A program made the position numbers and the translations under genes. The notes below the pieces were generated by a model. The model was not told where the DNA came from, searched no databases, and saw nothing but the letters and a program-made list of their open reading frames with translations. From Sacculina carcini (taxonomy: Eukaryota; Arthropoda; Thecostraca; Sacculinidae), in assembly GCA_916048095.2 (NCBI GenBank), contig OU696580.1, positions 5,339,608 through 5,403,607 on the forward strand: 64,000 nt of DNA, given 5' to 3'. The number at the start of each line of letters is the position of its first letter. The first letter of the stretch is position 1. Below are positions 24,365-35,500 of this stretch, piece by piece.

Positions 24365-24365
24365 C

Positions 24366-24407
<42 letters not shown>

Positions 24408-24420
24408 TGGGTGTGTGTGT
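24365..24420. repeat. TG microsatellite
   Basis: A TG run of about 20 units followed by a short interrupted run. It marks the right edge of SD2 copy 2. Confidence 0.9.
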
Positions 24421-24541
24421 GAGTGATTGACTCTGAAGATGCAGGGAGATAATTGACAATGCATGTATGATACGAGACGACACAACATCAGTCATTTACT
24501 CTGTCTGTTAGAATGAGTGGCTCTCATACTCTGTCCAGTGT

Positions 24542-26907
24542 TCACACACTCTCGCCGCGATATCGCACTACGTTGTTGTCGGTCTCGTGTAGCTTGACTT
24601 CGTGCATACACACGTCCTCGGGCAACAGCCGCTCTATACCTCGCCAGATGAACACGCAAATATTCTCGGCAGTCGAGACTCGCTCGCTGAAACATAAACA
24701 CGCAATGAACATGCACCCAGTCCAATTCCCCACCTGCTGGTAGAACTTCTATCAATATGGCCCCAGTGGTTGGTGCATAGCAGCTGTTTGAATGTCGGCC
24801 CAAAACGTTCACAAAAGCTGCCAAAAACTCAATTTGAACTTACACTCCAGTAAATTGTTTTTTGCAAATTATTATATAAAATTGCGCCCTCTTCTCATGT
24901 CACTGGCTTTTTCTGCTAGTCAACAACAACAATAATTATCATTGTGTGTGTGTGTGTGTCAGGGAGAGGCTGACCGGAAGTAGTCGACATCGAGGTCGAT
25001 GTTTTTATGATCGAGTGTCTCCATCACGGCTGTGTTGATCCACCGCTTCAGGTCATCAATATTCACCACCATTCCCGTCCACTTGTTCACCTCTCCCTTC
25101 ACCGTCACCTCGACTACACCACAAACACACAGACACACACATGCCTTAGTAGTTTGGTCCTAGTGGACTCGGTGGTGTAGTGGTAGCACACCCCCTCACA
25201 AGCGGGAGGTCCGTGGCTTGTAGCTCGGCGGAGGAGAATTTCCAGGGGCGAATTCTATAATCCAACAGCCCCTGTCCACCCAGCAGTAAATGATGGTACC
25301 AGATATCAGTCATGTGTTGTGTCATTCATTCTGGGGAGGTGGACCTCTCTAATACGTCTTCTGTCCTTGTGGCGTCATAGCGTGGAGAGGGTCGGTTTTG
25401 CGGTGGCAGCGAGCTGCACGGGACACACCTGTGTGTTCATAAGCTTCGACTTCTTGCCGTGTAGCAGCTGTCAATTGAGGCATTTAACCTTTTAACCTAT
25501 CGACAAAACAGCATATCAGGAAGCTTGAAGAAGTACAGCGAGCAGCAGGATAATGTTATCCAGTGTCAAGAACCGGCAGCACGAGCTATGGTTGAAATAC
25601 TGTGTTTAGCGAGGCTGAAAGAGACAAGAAGAGGCGACTTGATAACTATGTACAAATACACAACAGGAAGGAACAAAACTGATTGAAGAGTGATTGAACT
25701 AATTGACAACAAAGAAATGCAATGAGTGAAAACCTTTGGGCGCAGATGAAGCCTGAGAGAAGCGCAGAATCGCCTGTATTGGTGCTTAGACCAGGGGTTC
25801 TCAACTCGCACCCACTGGGCCCGCCAGTCTGGATGCTAGGGGGCGAGGATTAATGTTGATTATTTCTTAAATCAATATGTTTAACAAATGCATTATATGT
25901 TTCCTGTAAAACGTAGTTTTGATAAATTTTCTGAAAGGAGTTACATAAATGAATATTGAATAAAAAGTTGTGTTGATACGTCGTTTGTATTTTTATATTG
26001 TCGTATATCCATCAAGAATGCAGATTGCGAGAACCGACTGCTGATATGAAAGAGGTGTGAACACTGAGAAAGGTTGAGAACCACTGGATTAGAACAATGA
26101 AAGAGCTCACACACATACATACATACAGACACACAACGAGCTGTCGGTTTAAACAGCTGTGGCAAATATCACTTCAAGTTAGATCTCGACAAGAAAACAG
26201 TGAAGGAAAATTACTTAGATGAAGTGTAGAAGATGTTTGTTGAGGGCATGCTTGTGCAGCTTGGGTTGGGATCCTTCTAAACAACAACATTCATGAATGA
26301 CTAATACTGCATGTCTTTAAGAGACAGGAACAGATGAAGTCACCTTTGTAATTGTGGCCGTGTCCGTTGGGGTTGTTACACTTGCCGAACACCTCTCTGT
26401 TATCCTCGTCCGACAAATCCTCGCTGTCACACACACAAACACACACACACACCCAAACACATATATATAGACATAGAAACAGTATACAGCAGACATACGT
26501 ACATCACAAATAACACGTAGTTATATCAAAGCCACATCATTTTTGCTTCTCAAATAGTTTTGCATTGTTTCATAGTTAACATTATCAATCAATATTGCTT
26601 CTACATTATTGATATTCGACCTAATATTCCATTATTGTTAATATCAGGCCACACAAGCTGAACATTGTTGATAACAACAACAAAAACAACCACGAAGAAG
26701 CCAGCACAAGCAAGACTGACAGACACTCACATTGCAGTGATGGCCAAAACAATCTGAAACATTTGCCGACAAAAATGGCTGAGAAAAAATAGCCAACAAA
26801 CCAATCACCGAACCATAAACACACAAGAATAAATGCAGCATATAAAACAAACAAACTAATACATATTATTAAACTGTGACACACACACACACACACACAT
26901 ACATACT

Positions 26908-26940
<33 letters not shown>

Positions 26941-27028
26941 GAGTTATAGATGGATGTTCTCACTTGTGCAGACGATGGGAGGCCGAAAATGATTGGATTC
27001 TGGTGAGATAGACCAGAGGAGCGGACAT
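24542..27028 (-). CDS. PTS: 6-pyruvoyl-tetrahydropterin synthase, four exons, complete
   Basis: This cytosolic enzyme converts 7,8-dihydroneopterin triphosphate to 6-pyruvoyl-tetrahydropterin, the second step of tetrahydrobiopterin synthesis. Exons on the minus strand are 27028-26964, 26423-26344, 25113-24975 and 24686-24542. The intron edges are GT-AG, phases agree throughout, and the total is 142 codons plus stop, close to the about 145 usual for the family. Expected residues are present: zinc ligands His18 (SASHRLH), His43 and His45 ([10 protein letters not shown]); catalytic Cys37 (FGKCNN), Asp83 and His84 (LDHKNID); and Glu129 (HETDNN). The exon 3 donor is weak (CG|GTCAGC). Intron 2 (1230 bp) carries a tRNA-Val SINE, a LINE piece and a hAT MITE. 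I see no disabling mutation, so I regard it as a functional host gene. Confidence 0.95.
25158..25490 (+). mobile_element. tRNA-Val-derived SINE in PTS intron 2
   Basis: The head resembles tRNA-Val: GGTGTAGTGGTAGCAC A-box region, then an anticodon arm with loop CTCACAA (CAC anticodon). The B-box is degenerate. The body runs to about 25490. A second copy, inverted, is at 30343-30643 with a better preserved B-box arm. It lies antisense to PTS. Confidence 0.8.
25500..26285 (+). mobile_element. LINE 3' fragment split by a MITE
   Basis: A degenerate frame around 25590-25670 reads [14 protein letters not shown], like the conserved C-terminal RGDLI-hydrophobic-Y motif of Jockey/CR1 proteins. Similarity resumes right of the inserted MITE (26095 onward). 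The frame is broken by stops. Assignment rests on one motif only. Confidence 0.45.
25792..26086. mobile_element. hAT-type MITE with target duplication
   Basis: Termini CAGGGGTTCTCAAC and GTTGAGAACCACTG form inverted repeats typical of hAT elements. The 8-bp flanks GCTTAGAC and GATTAGAA match at 6 of 8 positions, consistent with a decayed target duplication. At 295 bp and AT-rich inside, it is non-coding. Confidence 0.85.
26427..26450. repeat. CA microsatellite at the PTS intron 1 acceptor
   Basis: On the minus strand this is a GT-rich tract immediately upstream of the exon 2 acceptor, serving in place of a polypyrimidine tract. Confidence 0.7.
26879..26940. repeat. CA microsatellite in PTS intron 1
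   Basis: Two CA runs separated by ATACATACTGA, close to the exon 1 donor. Confidence 0.9.
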
Positions 27029-27206
27029 TTTGCGACCAGCTGACAACACAAACACAAACAAACACAAACACATATAAACATGTCACACAAACACTGTCAT
27101 ACCAGTCATCAGTGAAGTAATTACTATCATAATTGAGAGCTCGAAATTGCATCTGCTGCTAAAACTTACAAATACACACACAAAACATACACACAACACA
27201 CACACA

Positions 27207-27384
27207 CAGAGCCGTAGCAACCGCCCCCCGTACCCCCCGGCCGGGGGGCCCCCGAATGTTGAGGGGCCCCTTTGCTTCACGTATTATGTGATTATGTCTA
27301 ATAAATGCATTCAATATTCACAATGGGGGCCCCAAGTGTTGCCTTCGGGGGGGGGGGGGCCCATAATTTCTCGCAACGGCTCTG
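27207..27384. mobile_element. GC-rich MITE inserted in a CA tract
   Basis: Ends CAGAGCCGTAGC and GCAACGGCTCTG are imperfect inverted repeats. The interior has long C and G runs (about 27226-27250 and 27348-27362). The element is flanked by CA repeats, which hides the target duplication. It sits about 180 bp upstream of the PTS start codon. Confidence 0.75.
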
Positions 27385-27540
27385 CACACACACACCACAC
27401 ATAAAACAACACATACAAACACAATACATACACACAACACACACAATACACACACAATACACACACAACACAGACACAATACACACACAACACAACACAT
27501 ACAAACACAATACATACACACAACACATACACACAAGCAT
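27385..27540. repeat. CACAATACA tandem repeat
   Basis: Units of ACACACAATAC and ACAACACATACAAAC recur through the region. Frames on both strands are periodic artefacts. Confidence 0.85.
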
Positions 27541-27756
27541 ACATACGCGCGGTTTAGTCACTCGACAACGAAGCGAACAATATGTATGCGTGTGTATATG
27601 TATGTGCGTCTGTACGTGCATGTATGTGTACATGTTTGCATGAGTAGATGCTACATGTAGAGACAGACAGACATACAGGTAGAAACAAAGAGAAATAGAT
27701 AGTGAGATACAAAAACAGTTAGACAGAGGCGAAGTGAGACACACACACACACAGAC

Positions 27757-27958
27757 AGACAGACAGACAGATGAAGGGACGAAGAGAGAAGACGTGAAGA
27801 CTGACTGAATTGATGAGACGTGGTCACGCCGGCCTTCACAAGAGCTCGTCCCACAACGTCACCAGCAGCGCCAGATACCGTCACTGATGACACACTCACT
27901 GGCCTCACACTATCTGTATGATTAACCTGCGACACGGCTGCCTCTACTGCCGTATCAC

Positions 27959-27960
<2 letters not shown>
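27757..27960 (-). CDS. Unrecognised possible exon
   Basis: On the minus strand a GT-rich tract ending in TAG is followed by an open segment of non-repetitive composition (27960 to about 27790) containing VSVSSVTVSGAAGDVVGRAL. This resembles an acceptor followed by an exon. I recognise no family and cannot place a donor. It could belong to a host gene upstream of PTS or be chance. Confidence 0.2.
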
Positions 27961-27987
<27 letters not shown>

Positions 27988-27993
<6 letters not shown>

Positions 27994-28285
27994 CGTATAC
28001 TAGCACACACATACATACACACGTATACTACCACACACATACATACACACGTATACTAACACACACATACATACACACGTATACTAGCACACACACACAC
28101 ACATACACACAAACACGTATACAAACACACACATACATACACACGTATACTAGCACATACACACACACGTATACTACCACATACACACACACGTATACTA
28201 ACACACACATACATACACACGTATACTAACACATACACAAACACGTATACTAACACACACATACATACACACGTATACTAACATA
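27988..28285. repeat. Minisatellite with GTATAC core
   Basis: About ten units contain ACACGTATACTA followed by a variable base and CACACACATACATACAC. The palindromic CGTATAC core is conserved while the spacer length changes between units. Confidence 0.9.
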
Positions 28286-28334
28286 CAAAAACACACACAC
28301 ACACAGTGCAGCAAAACCAACGAGGACGAGGCCA

Positions 28335-28550
28335 TATTTTTTTTTGAGAAAAACGAGATGTAGAAAAGATATAAAGAAATATAGCTTTCCGTTCCGCTGT
28401 GTGAATGAATGGAACAGTTTACACAAGACGATTGTAGAAGTCAATAGTTTATCGCTGTTCAAAGAAAAACTAGACAAATATTGGAAGAAAGACAGGACAG
28501 TCCGAGCATAGCTCATATCCTGTAACCCAACTAGCTGAGTACACACGCAC
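28335..28550 (+). mobile_element. LINE 3' end (same clade as 14.4 kb)
   Basis: The last about 70 codons of the LINE are recognisable, with frameshifts: a K(R)YKEI/FP-R-C-V/EWN block, FKEKLDKYW, and the terminal DRTVRA with a stop. It ends TAGCTGAGTACACACGCAC. Confidence 0.8.
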
Positions 28551-28789
28551 ATACACTCACTGCAGGAGAGAGTCATGCGTAATGCGTGAATATGCTAGCT
28601 ATATGTAGTACTGGTGAACTGAGAGGTACAACGCGCAATTAACAAGCCGGTTCTGGCAAGCAAGCAGAACCAAACACAACCAGTGTGAACCAGAATGAAC
28701 CAGTTATAGTTGCAGAACGACAGTGTACAGTGCTACAATACATCTGGCTAATACGATGCATCCCGTGATAACTTGAGAAACCAGCCGAA

Positions 28790-28875
28790 ATGTTTTACCT
28801 CGCCAGGGAATCGAACTTGGGATACTTCGCGCACAAGGCAATTAACTTGGCCACTCAGCTACGAGACATCAGCGC
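28790..28875 (-). mobile_element. SINE head (tRNA-like), minus strand
   Basis: On the minus strand an A box (TAGCTGAGTGGCCAAG) and B box (AGTTCGATTCC) are spaced as in a tRNA and followed by CTGGCGAGGTAAAAC. The body is short or missing. Related to the SINE at 7867. Confidence 0.65.
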
Positions 28876-28989
28876 GAGGGTCTGCTATCTCACTATATAG
28901 CAAGGTAGAAGTCACTAAACGATGGACGAAAATCCAACGAGAAACAAGCAAGTGAAAACCAGAAATATCCAGAAATATAGAGCGTCATT

Positions 28990-29252
28990 TGGATGGTAAA
29001 ATGGTACACTATTATGATGGTAAAATGGTACACTATTATGATGGTGAGATGGTACACCACCAGCGTGGTAACATGGTACATCTCCATGGTAAGATGGTAC
29101 AACATGGTAAGACGGTACACAATCATGTTAAGATGGTACACTACAATGATGAGATGGTACACTACAATGGTAAGATGGTACACTACAATGGTAAGATGGT
29201 ACGTGACAATGGTAAGATGATGCGCTACCATGGTAAGATGGTATAAAATCGA
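28990..29252. repeat. Minisatellite of ATGGTAAGATGGTACAC units
   Basis: About 12 imperfect units of 18-21 bp, with the common core GGTAAGATGGTACAC. The periodic frames on both strands arise from the repeat. Confidence 0.9.
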
Positions 29253-29399
29253 CCACACGACAAAAGATTGATAAAACAGCAGACGTTTGATGGTCTGTGT
29301 ATTATAACTGAGTCACAAACCCTCACAAATACCTCAACACAGCGAATATTAGCATTTTACCAGCGAAACACACGCACACACACACACACGTCACACATC

Positions 29400-29662
29400 A
29401 CAGCAGCGTCGCACAAACCTGCCGCAGTGGCCGCGATATCTGATGAAACGGCGGACGGGAGGGACGCCGGTGGCATGGTGGATGCCCGAGCTGGAGCCTT
29501 CAGTACAGTTGGATGCATGCACAGCAGGTGTTTGCGCATGTTGGTGGTGTTGCGGCAGTGCGTGATCGGGTCGCGACAAATGCGACACAACGCCCGATTA
29601 CTGTCCTGCCGGTCCAACTCGAAAAAACGCCACACAATGCTGCGTCTACGACCGGGCGACAT
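29400..29662 (-). CDS. BED-type zinc finger protein, partial
   Basis: A minus-strand frame (an upstream ATG lies at 29692, a likely start at 29662) has a BED domain near its N-terminus. It has the aromatic W and F of VWRFF, the Cys pair of LCRIC, and the His pair of HLLCMH after NTTNMRK. The C-terminal part is Ala/Pro/Ser-rich and runs into a CA tract at about 29400, so the true end or donor is unknown. BED fingers occur in hAT transposases and in host proteins derived from them (ZBED). No hAT catalytic domain is visible nearby. The start is close to a patch of CATCATCAT repeats. Confidence 0.6.
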
Positions 29663-29689
29663 CGCGCTATAACACCATTCCACCATCAT

Positions 29690-29824
29690 CATATCATCAC
29701 ATGATCATCATATCATCACACAATCATCATCTTATCATCACATTATTTCAATATCACATTATCATCACATGAACACATCATAAATCACATCGCTCAAGCG
29801 GTATTAAACAACACATATTGTCAC

Positions 29825-29860
<36 letters not shown>
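29690..29860. repeat. ATCATC-rich patch and CA microsatellite
   Basis: CATCATATCATCACA modules (29690-29775) are followed by a 17-unit CA run (about 29826-29857). Confidence 0.85.
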
Positions 29861-30342
29861 CGCATACAAAAACACCAAAGAAACAGCCAAGTGAATTTCA
29901 GTGAAGAAATCCTAGAAGAAAGCTATTTTGGTGCAAGAACAGGCATATTCATTTGCTTGTTAAGATTGCCTCGTTGGATTGAGTGCGAAAACGGGATTAT
30001 TTGTTTGGAATCTAGTCGATTCACAATTATACCGAGAAGACACATTCAACCGACAGTTAAAAATCGGACAGAAAGTCATTGTGTTGAGTGTGCATGGCGA
30101 TTTGTTGAGCAGGTTTATACGACGCGTCCCGCTGTGAGCAAAAACTAGAAATGCTAAGTGACGATGATAAGTCAAGCGACAGGGACGCAGACTCGATCCA
30201 ATGTAGACTGAAAGAACCCGGCCTAAAATGCGAGCCGCGCGACACTCTGAATCAAGACACTTCAGTATTGCAAATGAGCAAAATGATTGCAAGTGGCTGG
30301 TATTGCAATTAAATAAAAGGCTAAATGCCTAAGTGGCAGCTG

Positions 30343-30643
30343 CTACACGAGAAGAAGCCGAAGCTTATGAAAACACAGGCGTGTCCCGTGCAGCTCGCTG
30401 CCACCGCAGAACCAACCCTCTCCACGCTATGGCGCCACAAGGACGGAAGATGTATTAGAGAGAGCCACCTCCCCAGAATGCATGACACAACTCATGACTG
30501 ATATCTAGTACCATCATTTTCTGCTGGATGGACAGGGGCTGTGGGATTGTAGAATTCGCTCAATGAAATTCTGCTCCGCCGGGTTTCTAACCACGGACCT
30601 CCCGCTTGTGAGACGGGTGTGCTACCACTACACCACGGAGTCC
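30343..30643 (-). mobile_element. tRNA-Val-derived SINE, inverted copy
   Basis: Reverse complement of the family at 25158. The head (about 30575-30643 on minus) keeps the A box GTGTAGTGGTAGC, an anticodon arm with a CAC anticodon, and a TpsiC-like arm. Body homology continues to 30343. Confidence 0.82.
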
Positions 30644-30674
30644 AATTGCAGCTGTAACATTGGAAACGACTCAT

Positions 30675-30722
30675 TTCCACGCCGCCACAAGGAATCTCGA
30701 GTTCGAACCCAGGCAAGGAGAA
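30675..30722 (+). mobile_element. Possible third SINE head with B box
   Basis: GAGTTCGAACCC fits a polymerase III B box and follows an internal tRNA-like stretch. No A box is clear. Confidence 0.3.
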
Positions 30723-30869
30723 AAATTTTCTTCGATAAAACTCATTCTCGAACGCCGTCTTCCACTAACCCGCGACTCTCAAAATCAGATTACAGTAGTG
30801 CTCCGCCACATTTTATCCCGATTTTTTTCTCACATTTCCCGAACCTGATTATCCATTTCTTAGTGAACT

Positions 30870-32390
30870 GATTCTTCGCTTTCTACAGAACCGCTCAGAA
30901 ATGCAATAGCTTCAGCCGTTCCATTAAATTATATGTCACAAGTCACTACTGACGCAAACAAACAAAATCGGAGTGTTAAAACAGTTGTCCTTTTTGTGCA
31001 GCCTTTGATTCAAAATTAGGCGAATTAGGTAACTACACAATAACAACGACAATACCTAAAGACATAAATGAAAGACCTAAGAAAAACAACTGAAAACTGC
31101 CCCCGCCACTAGGCAACGCTAAAACGATTCTAGAATAGGCCAACATCGATAATTTGCATAACAAGGTATATACATCAAAACGACAAGATTAGTTTTAAAA
31201 CGATTAGCTATAAGAGCCGAACCATACCATTGAAGAGAATCAAGTTAGGAAAAAATTAAAGGACAGCAGCAGCCGTGTGCGCCAAACAATTGCCTATCCG
31301 GACAATAGATTCGCCGCTTTGAGTCAGCACAAGCTTTCAGTTTTGTTCAAATTCATCAAGATGCTTGATTTTCATGAACAAACTAGAACAACAGCTCGAA
31401 ATAATTTTGCAAATGACACAAAAATGATGTTTTTCAGTGTCAAAATTATTTTTTGAAAATCCTGATACCACGAGGTCAACAGCTGGGGAGACTAGAGCCT
31501 GATTTCTTTCGCATAGGCAGCCTTGAGGTGTTGAGACGCGGGTTTCTGCTGCTCCATATGTCGTTTGCCCATCTGTAGCACGGCGCCGGCACGGCATGGT
31601 GCATTTTGGAGGTGTATTCTATGTTGTGCATATTATCGGCATCGGCAAAAGCGGCGCACTTGTTGAGCTTTAAGGTGAGTCAATGCCACACCACTTGTTA
31701 ATTTATACATGACTGTTTTTCGGGCGTTGACAGTGTGATGGAAGATGGGATGATACAAATACAATCTTTATATGCAGAATATTCTTCATAAATGCATGTT
31801 GCATTGTATCTGTGTGGTAATCTTCATATTTTGAATAACACTGTCGCGCATGATTGAGCTAAGGCGCCAATATTGGAAACATTGTGTAATTTGGACCTTG
31901 AGCGAGGCCGTCCTGTCTAGCCAGCTATGACGCGGCTGCTTTCGCCCGGCTTTCTCGCGTGATCGTTGTTTTACTACACGACCAGCGTCGAATTGTATGT
32001 CAGTGGAGGTTACAATGTGAAATCTATCGTTCAAATCTTAAAGATACACGAATAATTACGTACGCTAAAAACGTAGACTTCTGGTTTGGGGCCTAGACTG
32101 TGGGAAATTTGGCTTTTGAAGGTTAGCGAACTGATTTTGGTTTGTGCTAATGGCCTGACGTCTTGAAGGTATACATCAGAATATTTTGAAATGCTCTGCA
32201 TTATTTGTTATATTTTTGTGTCTTACTAACGTTTTCAAACATTGGGCTTCCCATATTTGTGTGTGAATGTGGTTTTGTCATCTATGGTGTTGTAAGATGC
32301 CAGGTGGAGTATCGCTCCTTAGCGAGCCAGCCCAGGGGGATTATCGTGGGATTGTCACTCAGATGAAAGACAACAGTAGCGACGCCAAAT
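30870..32390. other. Gene-free stretch
   Basis: About 1.5 kb without a supported gene. The segment 31500-31600 has a minus-strand patch resembling coding sequence (MGKRHMEQQKPASQHLKA in one frame), but it breaks on both sides and I cannot assign it. Confidence 0.35.
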
Positions 32391-32392
32391 GG

Positions 32393-32665
32393 GGCTAGGA
32401 GGGCTTCAGATATATGTCAAGCCCCCCTTAAGCCCCACAAGCAATTACAATCATGGACGTTGAAATTTCTTACCACTCAATGGAGCCCTGTAATAATTTT
32501 GGTTAGATCCCTGTAATTTTATTTTAGAGCCCTGAAGTTTGGTTCAAGTTCGAGGACTGAATCAGTGTGCCCCAGTCCCTTATGATGATATGCATTTGAG
32601 TGTAGGTCTTTATGTTTCGCCAATCCCCCTCAGCCCCCCCTCGTAAAAATCCTGGCGCCGCCACT
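32393..32665 (-). mobile_element. Non-autonomous hAT-like element, inverted relative of 7405
   Basis: It ends at 32665 with the complement of CAGTGGCGGCGCCAGGATTT and shares the CCCCAGTCCC/GAGGACTGAATCAGTG block with the 7.4-kb copy. Confidence 0.7.
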
Positions 32666-32999
32666 GAAAGCGAAGCTACTAAAGTTATAGCAGTTATATT
32701 TAGACCAGTTTGTTTATGCATAGCTGATGGCATGCTAATTGACGTTATAGCAAGTCTATCAACGTGTATATGTACCAGCTTGTCAGGCAGCCATTTTGTG
32801 ACCGGCCGGCATTTTGTGACCGTTTCCTGTGCGTGTGTAATTGCCCCTCTCAGCATAGGCCGTGTTTAGAGATATTGCACACTGTAAGCATGCGCTAAAA
32901 TGGCGCCAACAGTATAGGAAGATAAGTGTTCACGATCTGAGTGAGACTAAGACTAAGACTTCACGATCTGAGTGATCAAATAATTGTGGAAAACGTACC

Positions 33000-33790
33000 T
33001 ATATATATAGAATATGATAAAATACTAAATAAAGAAGTATGGTAAAAAACAGGGTTTGAAAAAAACCTTTTTTTGAAAAACACCAAAAACCATGTTTTTT
33101 TAGAAAAAAAAAAACATTGATTTTTTGGTTTATATTTGTTTTTTACACTGCACACACAAATAAAAAAAGGATTGTACCATGCTATTTAGTATAAAGTTAA
33201 ACATATTTTAGTACCACTTAACAATTTTTTTTTAAATATTTAAAAAGAGAAAAAAAATCATAAAAATGTACACACAGGATCTTGAATTTCACCTTGTAGC
33301 ATCTATAGGCAACGGAAGTTTTAAACCGCTTCCAATTTCGAAATTAGTCGATTTTAAACACCCACATATGTTTGCAAAGTCCAAATCCAAATACCCAGTG
33401 GCCTTATTTATGAAAACCTAGTGACTAAAAATCGTTTTGTCCATGGAAGTTAATTCATGTTTGTTTTCAGAGTAAACGCAGTTTTTTTTAACTCAGAGGT
33501 TTTTAAAAATAGTGTTTTTCATAGAAAGTCAAATGTTTTGTCTTAAAAATTTAGGATTTCTCATAAATACCAACTACAATGCTTCCCCAGCAAAAACCAA
33601 AAATGTTTCCATATCGTGCAAACCCTTAAAATCATGTCAAATGTAATATTCATGAAGATTTAAAACCGCATTAATTAACTCATTTACTAATTCTGAAAAT
33701 ATTTGATCATTCCTATATGAGAAAAATCATTTCTGTCAAAAAACCAATAAAAAAATGTTTTTTTATATATAAAAAAACCACTTGGTTCTA
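33000..33790. repeat. AT-rich region with A and T homopolymers
   Basis: Many A7-A10 and T7-T9 runs and TGTTTTT motifs, with no gene. It could be an old AT-rich satellite or transposon interior. Confidence 0.5.
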
Positions 33791-34309
33791 GTGAGGAATC
33801 ATGGTCACTGCACTTTTTACAACTTCGTGACTTGTAGAAAATTCTGGCACGAACTACCGCATTGAAAGCATGTACGTAATATGCGAACAGACTATAACTG
33901 ACATCGGTCCGTGATTGTTATATGTTCAGAGAAGAATTCAGCTATGTTCAGGTCAGCAGAGAATGTCTTGTAGGATCTGACGACCGCCATTGCTTGCTAC
34001 GCAGCTGTATTTACTCAAGAATCACATGTCTTGTTGAGCTGAATCACTTGTCTTGTTATTTCTATACATACAAGTTGTGATACCAGATACTGAAGTCACA
34101 GATACCGCGCTGATTCATACTGCAGCCTAACTCGCTGTATAAGCAGGGTTTGTGAGCATCTTATTGTTCACTAAACTCATGTGCTTATTAACTCGGCACG
34201 TACAAACACTCACTTGTCTGGTTGAGGCACGCGTTATTGAAGCGGATCTGGGCTAGTATCATGTAACCCTATGATAAACTGACATCATGCAACCTTTCAT
34301 GAACTAATA

Positions 34310-34862
34310 TATTACAAAGTTATAATCAAACCAGTCTTCTCGATCCCAGTTTCCTTTCACTTCACTTTCGCGGCACGTTTCTCCCGCTGTTGGTATATAT
34401 AATATAATAATATATGTAATTACGAATTTAGACACAGCAGTAGAGAATGCTGTTTTCGCTTGTGTAATTTGCGGGGGCAAAGCCTGTCACGGTCCCGGCT
34501 GACACACCTTAGGTCCGGCCGCCACACACGGGTTATCGCAGTCACAGCCATCACAGAAAACTGCACGGCTGCGCGCACACGAAACCCGCCTTGCGGTAAT
34601 TGGGCTATTTCTTCAATAAACGAACCCAACCGTTTCACCTCGCCAGGGAACCGAACCCCGGACCTCTCTGAGAGGTCTGAGATGCTCCCGTCTGTCTATG
34701 TGCCAAATGGTCTGACAGCTAATTTATGACCTGTTTGTGTGTCTGTCTGTGTGACGAATTACACGCGGTGGATGGTGCCAACGACATATGGTCGTGGGTA
34801 TATAAACCGAGCTTACTAACAATAGAGGGTCATTCACTAACGATAGGATATCATTCATTAAG
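34310..34862 (+). mobile_element. Second LTR copy, broken by a SINE and a MITE
   Basis: Homologous to the 23557-24172 LTR: it starts with ATTACAAAGTTATAATCA. It is interrupted by an inverted SINE (34435-34690), resumes with AATTTATGACCTGTTTGT and the TATA box near 34797, then stops at 34862 where CAGGGATTCTCAAC begins. The U5 half is absent. Confidence 0.75.
34435..34690 (-). mobile_element. tRNA-derived SINE nested in the LTR
   Basis: Reverse-oriented relative of 7867-8110. The B box is recognisable near 34655 and the body matches along CACGGTCCCGGCTG to the left. The 5' tRNA end is truncated. Confidence 0.75.
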
Positions 34863-34940
34863 TCAGGGATTCTCAACATTTTCATGGTTCCATGCTCCCA
34901 ACGGATTGTCGAATATGGTCCCATACCCTCCACTTAATTG
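34863..34940 (+). mobile_element. hAT-type MITE end
   Basis: CAGGGATTCTCAACATTTTC matches the terminus class of the MITE at 25792. The other end was not identified. Confidence 0.5.
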
Positions 34941-35417
34941 ACTGTTCAAATAATTATCACCAAGTGTAATATTTTTCAATATGTCTTATGTATATAGTGT
35001 AATATTTTTCAATGCGCATTACTGGGAAAAGTTACCTATGATAATTTTATAAACAATTGCTAATTTATACCAGTATATCCAGAAATCGAGTGTGGTTATT
35101 GCGTTCATTGCGGATTGTCAAATTTTACTTCACTGAACATAAACATAAGCATTCCTACCAAAATATCTCGTGCACAAATATACATACAGCATTCAAGACT
35201 ACGAGTAATTTTCGGTGTTACTTTTCAAACTAAAATGCCTTTGAACTATTCAAATTGTGCATGATTTTGTTGTATATACATCGTTGGTTATGTCATTTTC
35301 TATGTTTATCAAATACAAAACGTAGATTTACAGATAAAGTAATGACCTTTCCGCCAGCGTGTTCAGAAATCGGGTCTTGAGTGCTGCCTGTGTGTGCTAG
35401 CTGACGCTCGTACGTGC

Positions 35418-35500
35418 GTGAGCTTGTTGGAATCTCGCCTCGCTAGTTGGGGCAAACAGCTTGGCGTTGTTCTGTCAATGTGTCGATGGTATCGGTGAAA
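35418..35500 (+). repeat. Direct repeat, copy 1 of 2
   Basis: About 80 bp (GTGAGCTTGTTGGAATC onward) recurs at 35802-35880, with small indels such as loss of TGGTATC. Confidence 0.85.

Larger units (their letters stand above)
22665..24365 (-). repeat. Dispersed element SD2, copy 2 (inverted), split by a solo LTR
   Basis: Reverse complement of 18277-19095, with more of the GCCTCATG-type subrepeats on its left side. A short internal tandem duplication of about 85 bp (around 23486-23556 and 24173-24245) surrounds the solo LTR. It follows directly on the CA tail of the preceding LINE. Confidence 0.75.

Noticed and set aside
26341-26430. Treating PTS exons as a processed pseudogene
   Set aside because: Introns are present, phases are consistent and all catalytic and zinc residues are kept.
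27207-27384. G-run/C-run segment as a regulatory G-quadruplex promoter of PTS
   Set aside because: Its ends form inverted repeats typical of a MITE; promoter activity cannot be supported from sequence alone.
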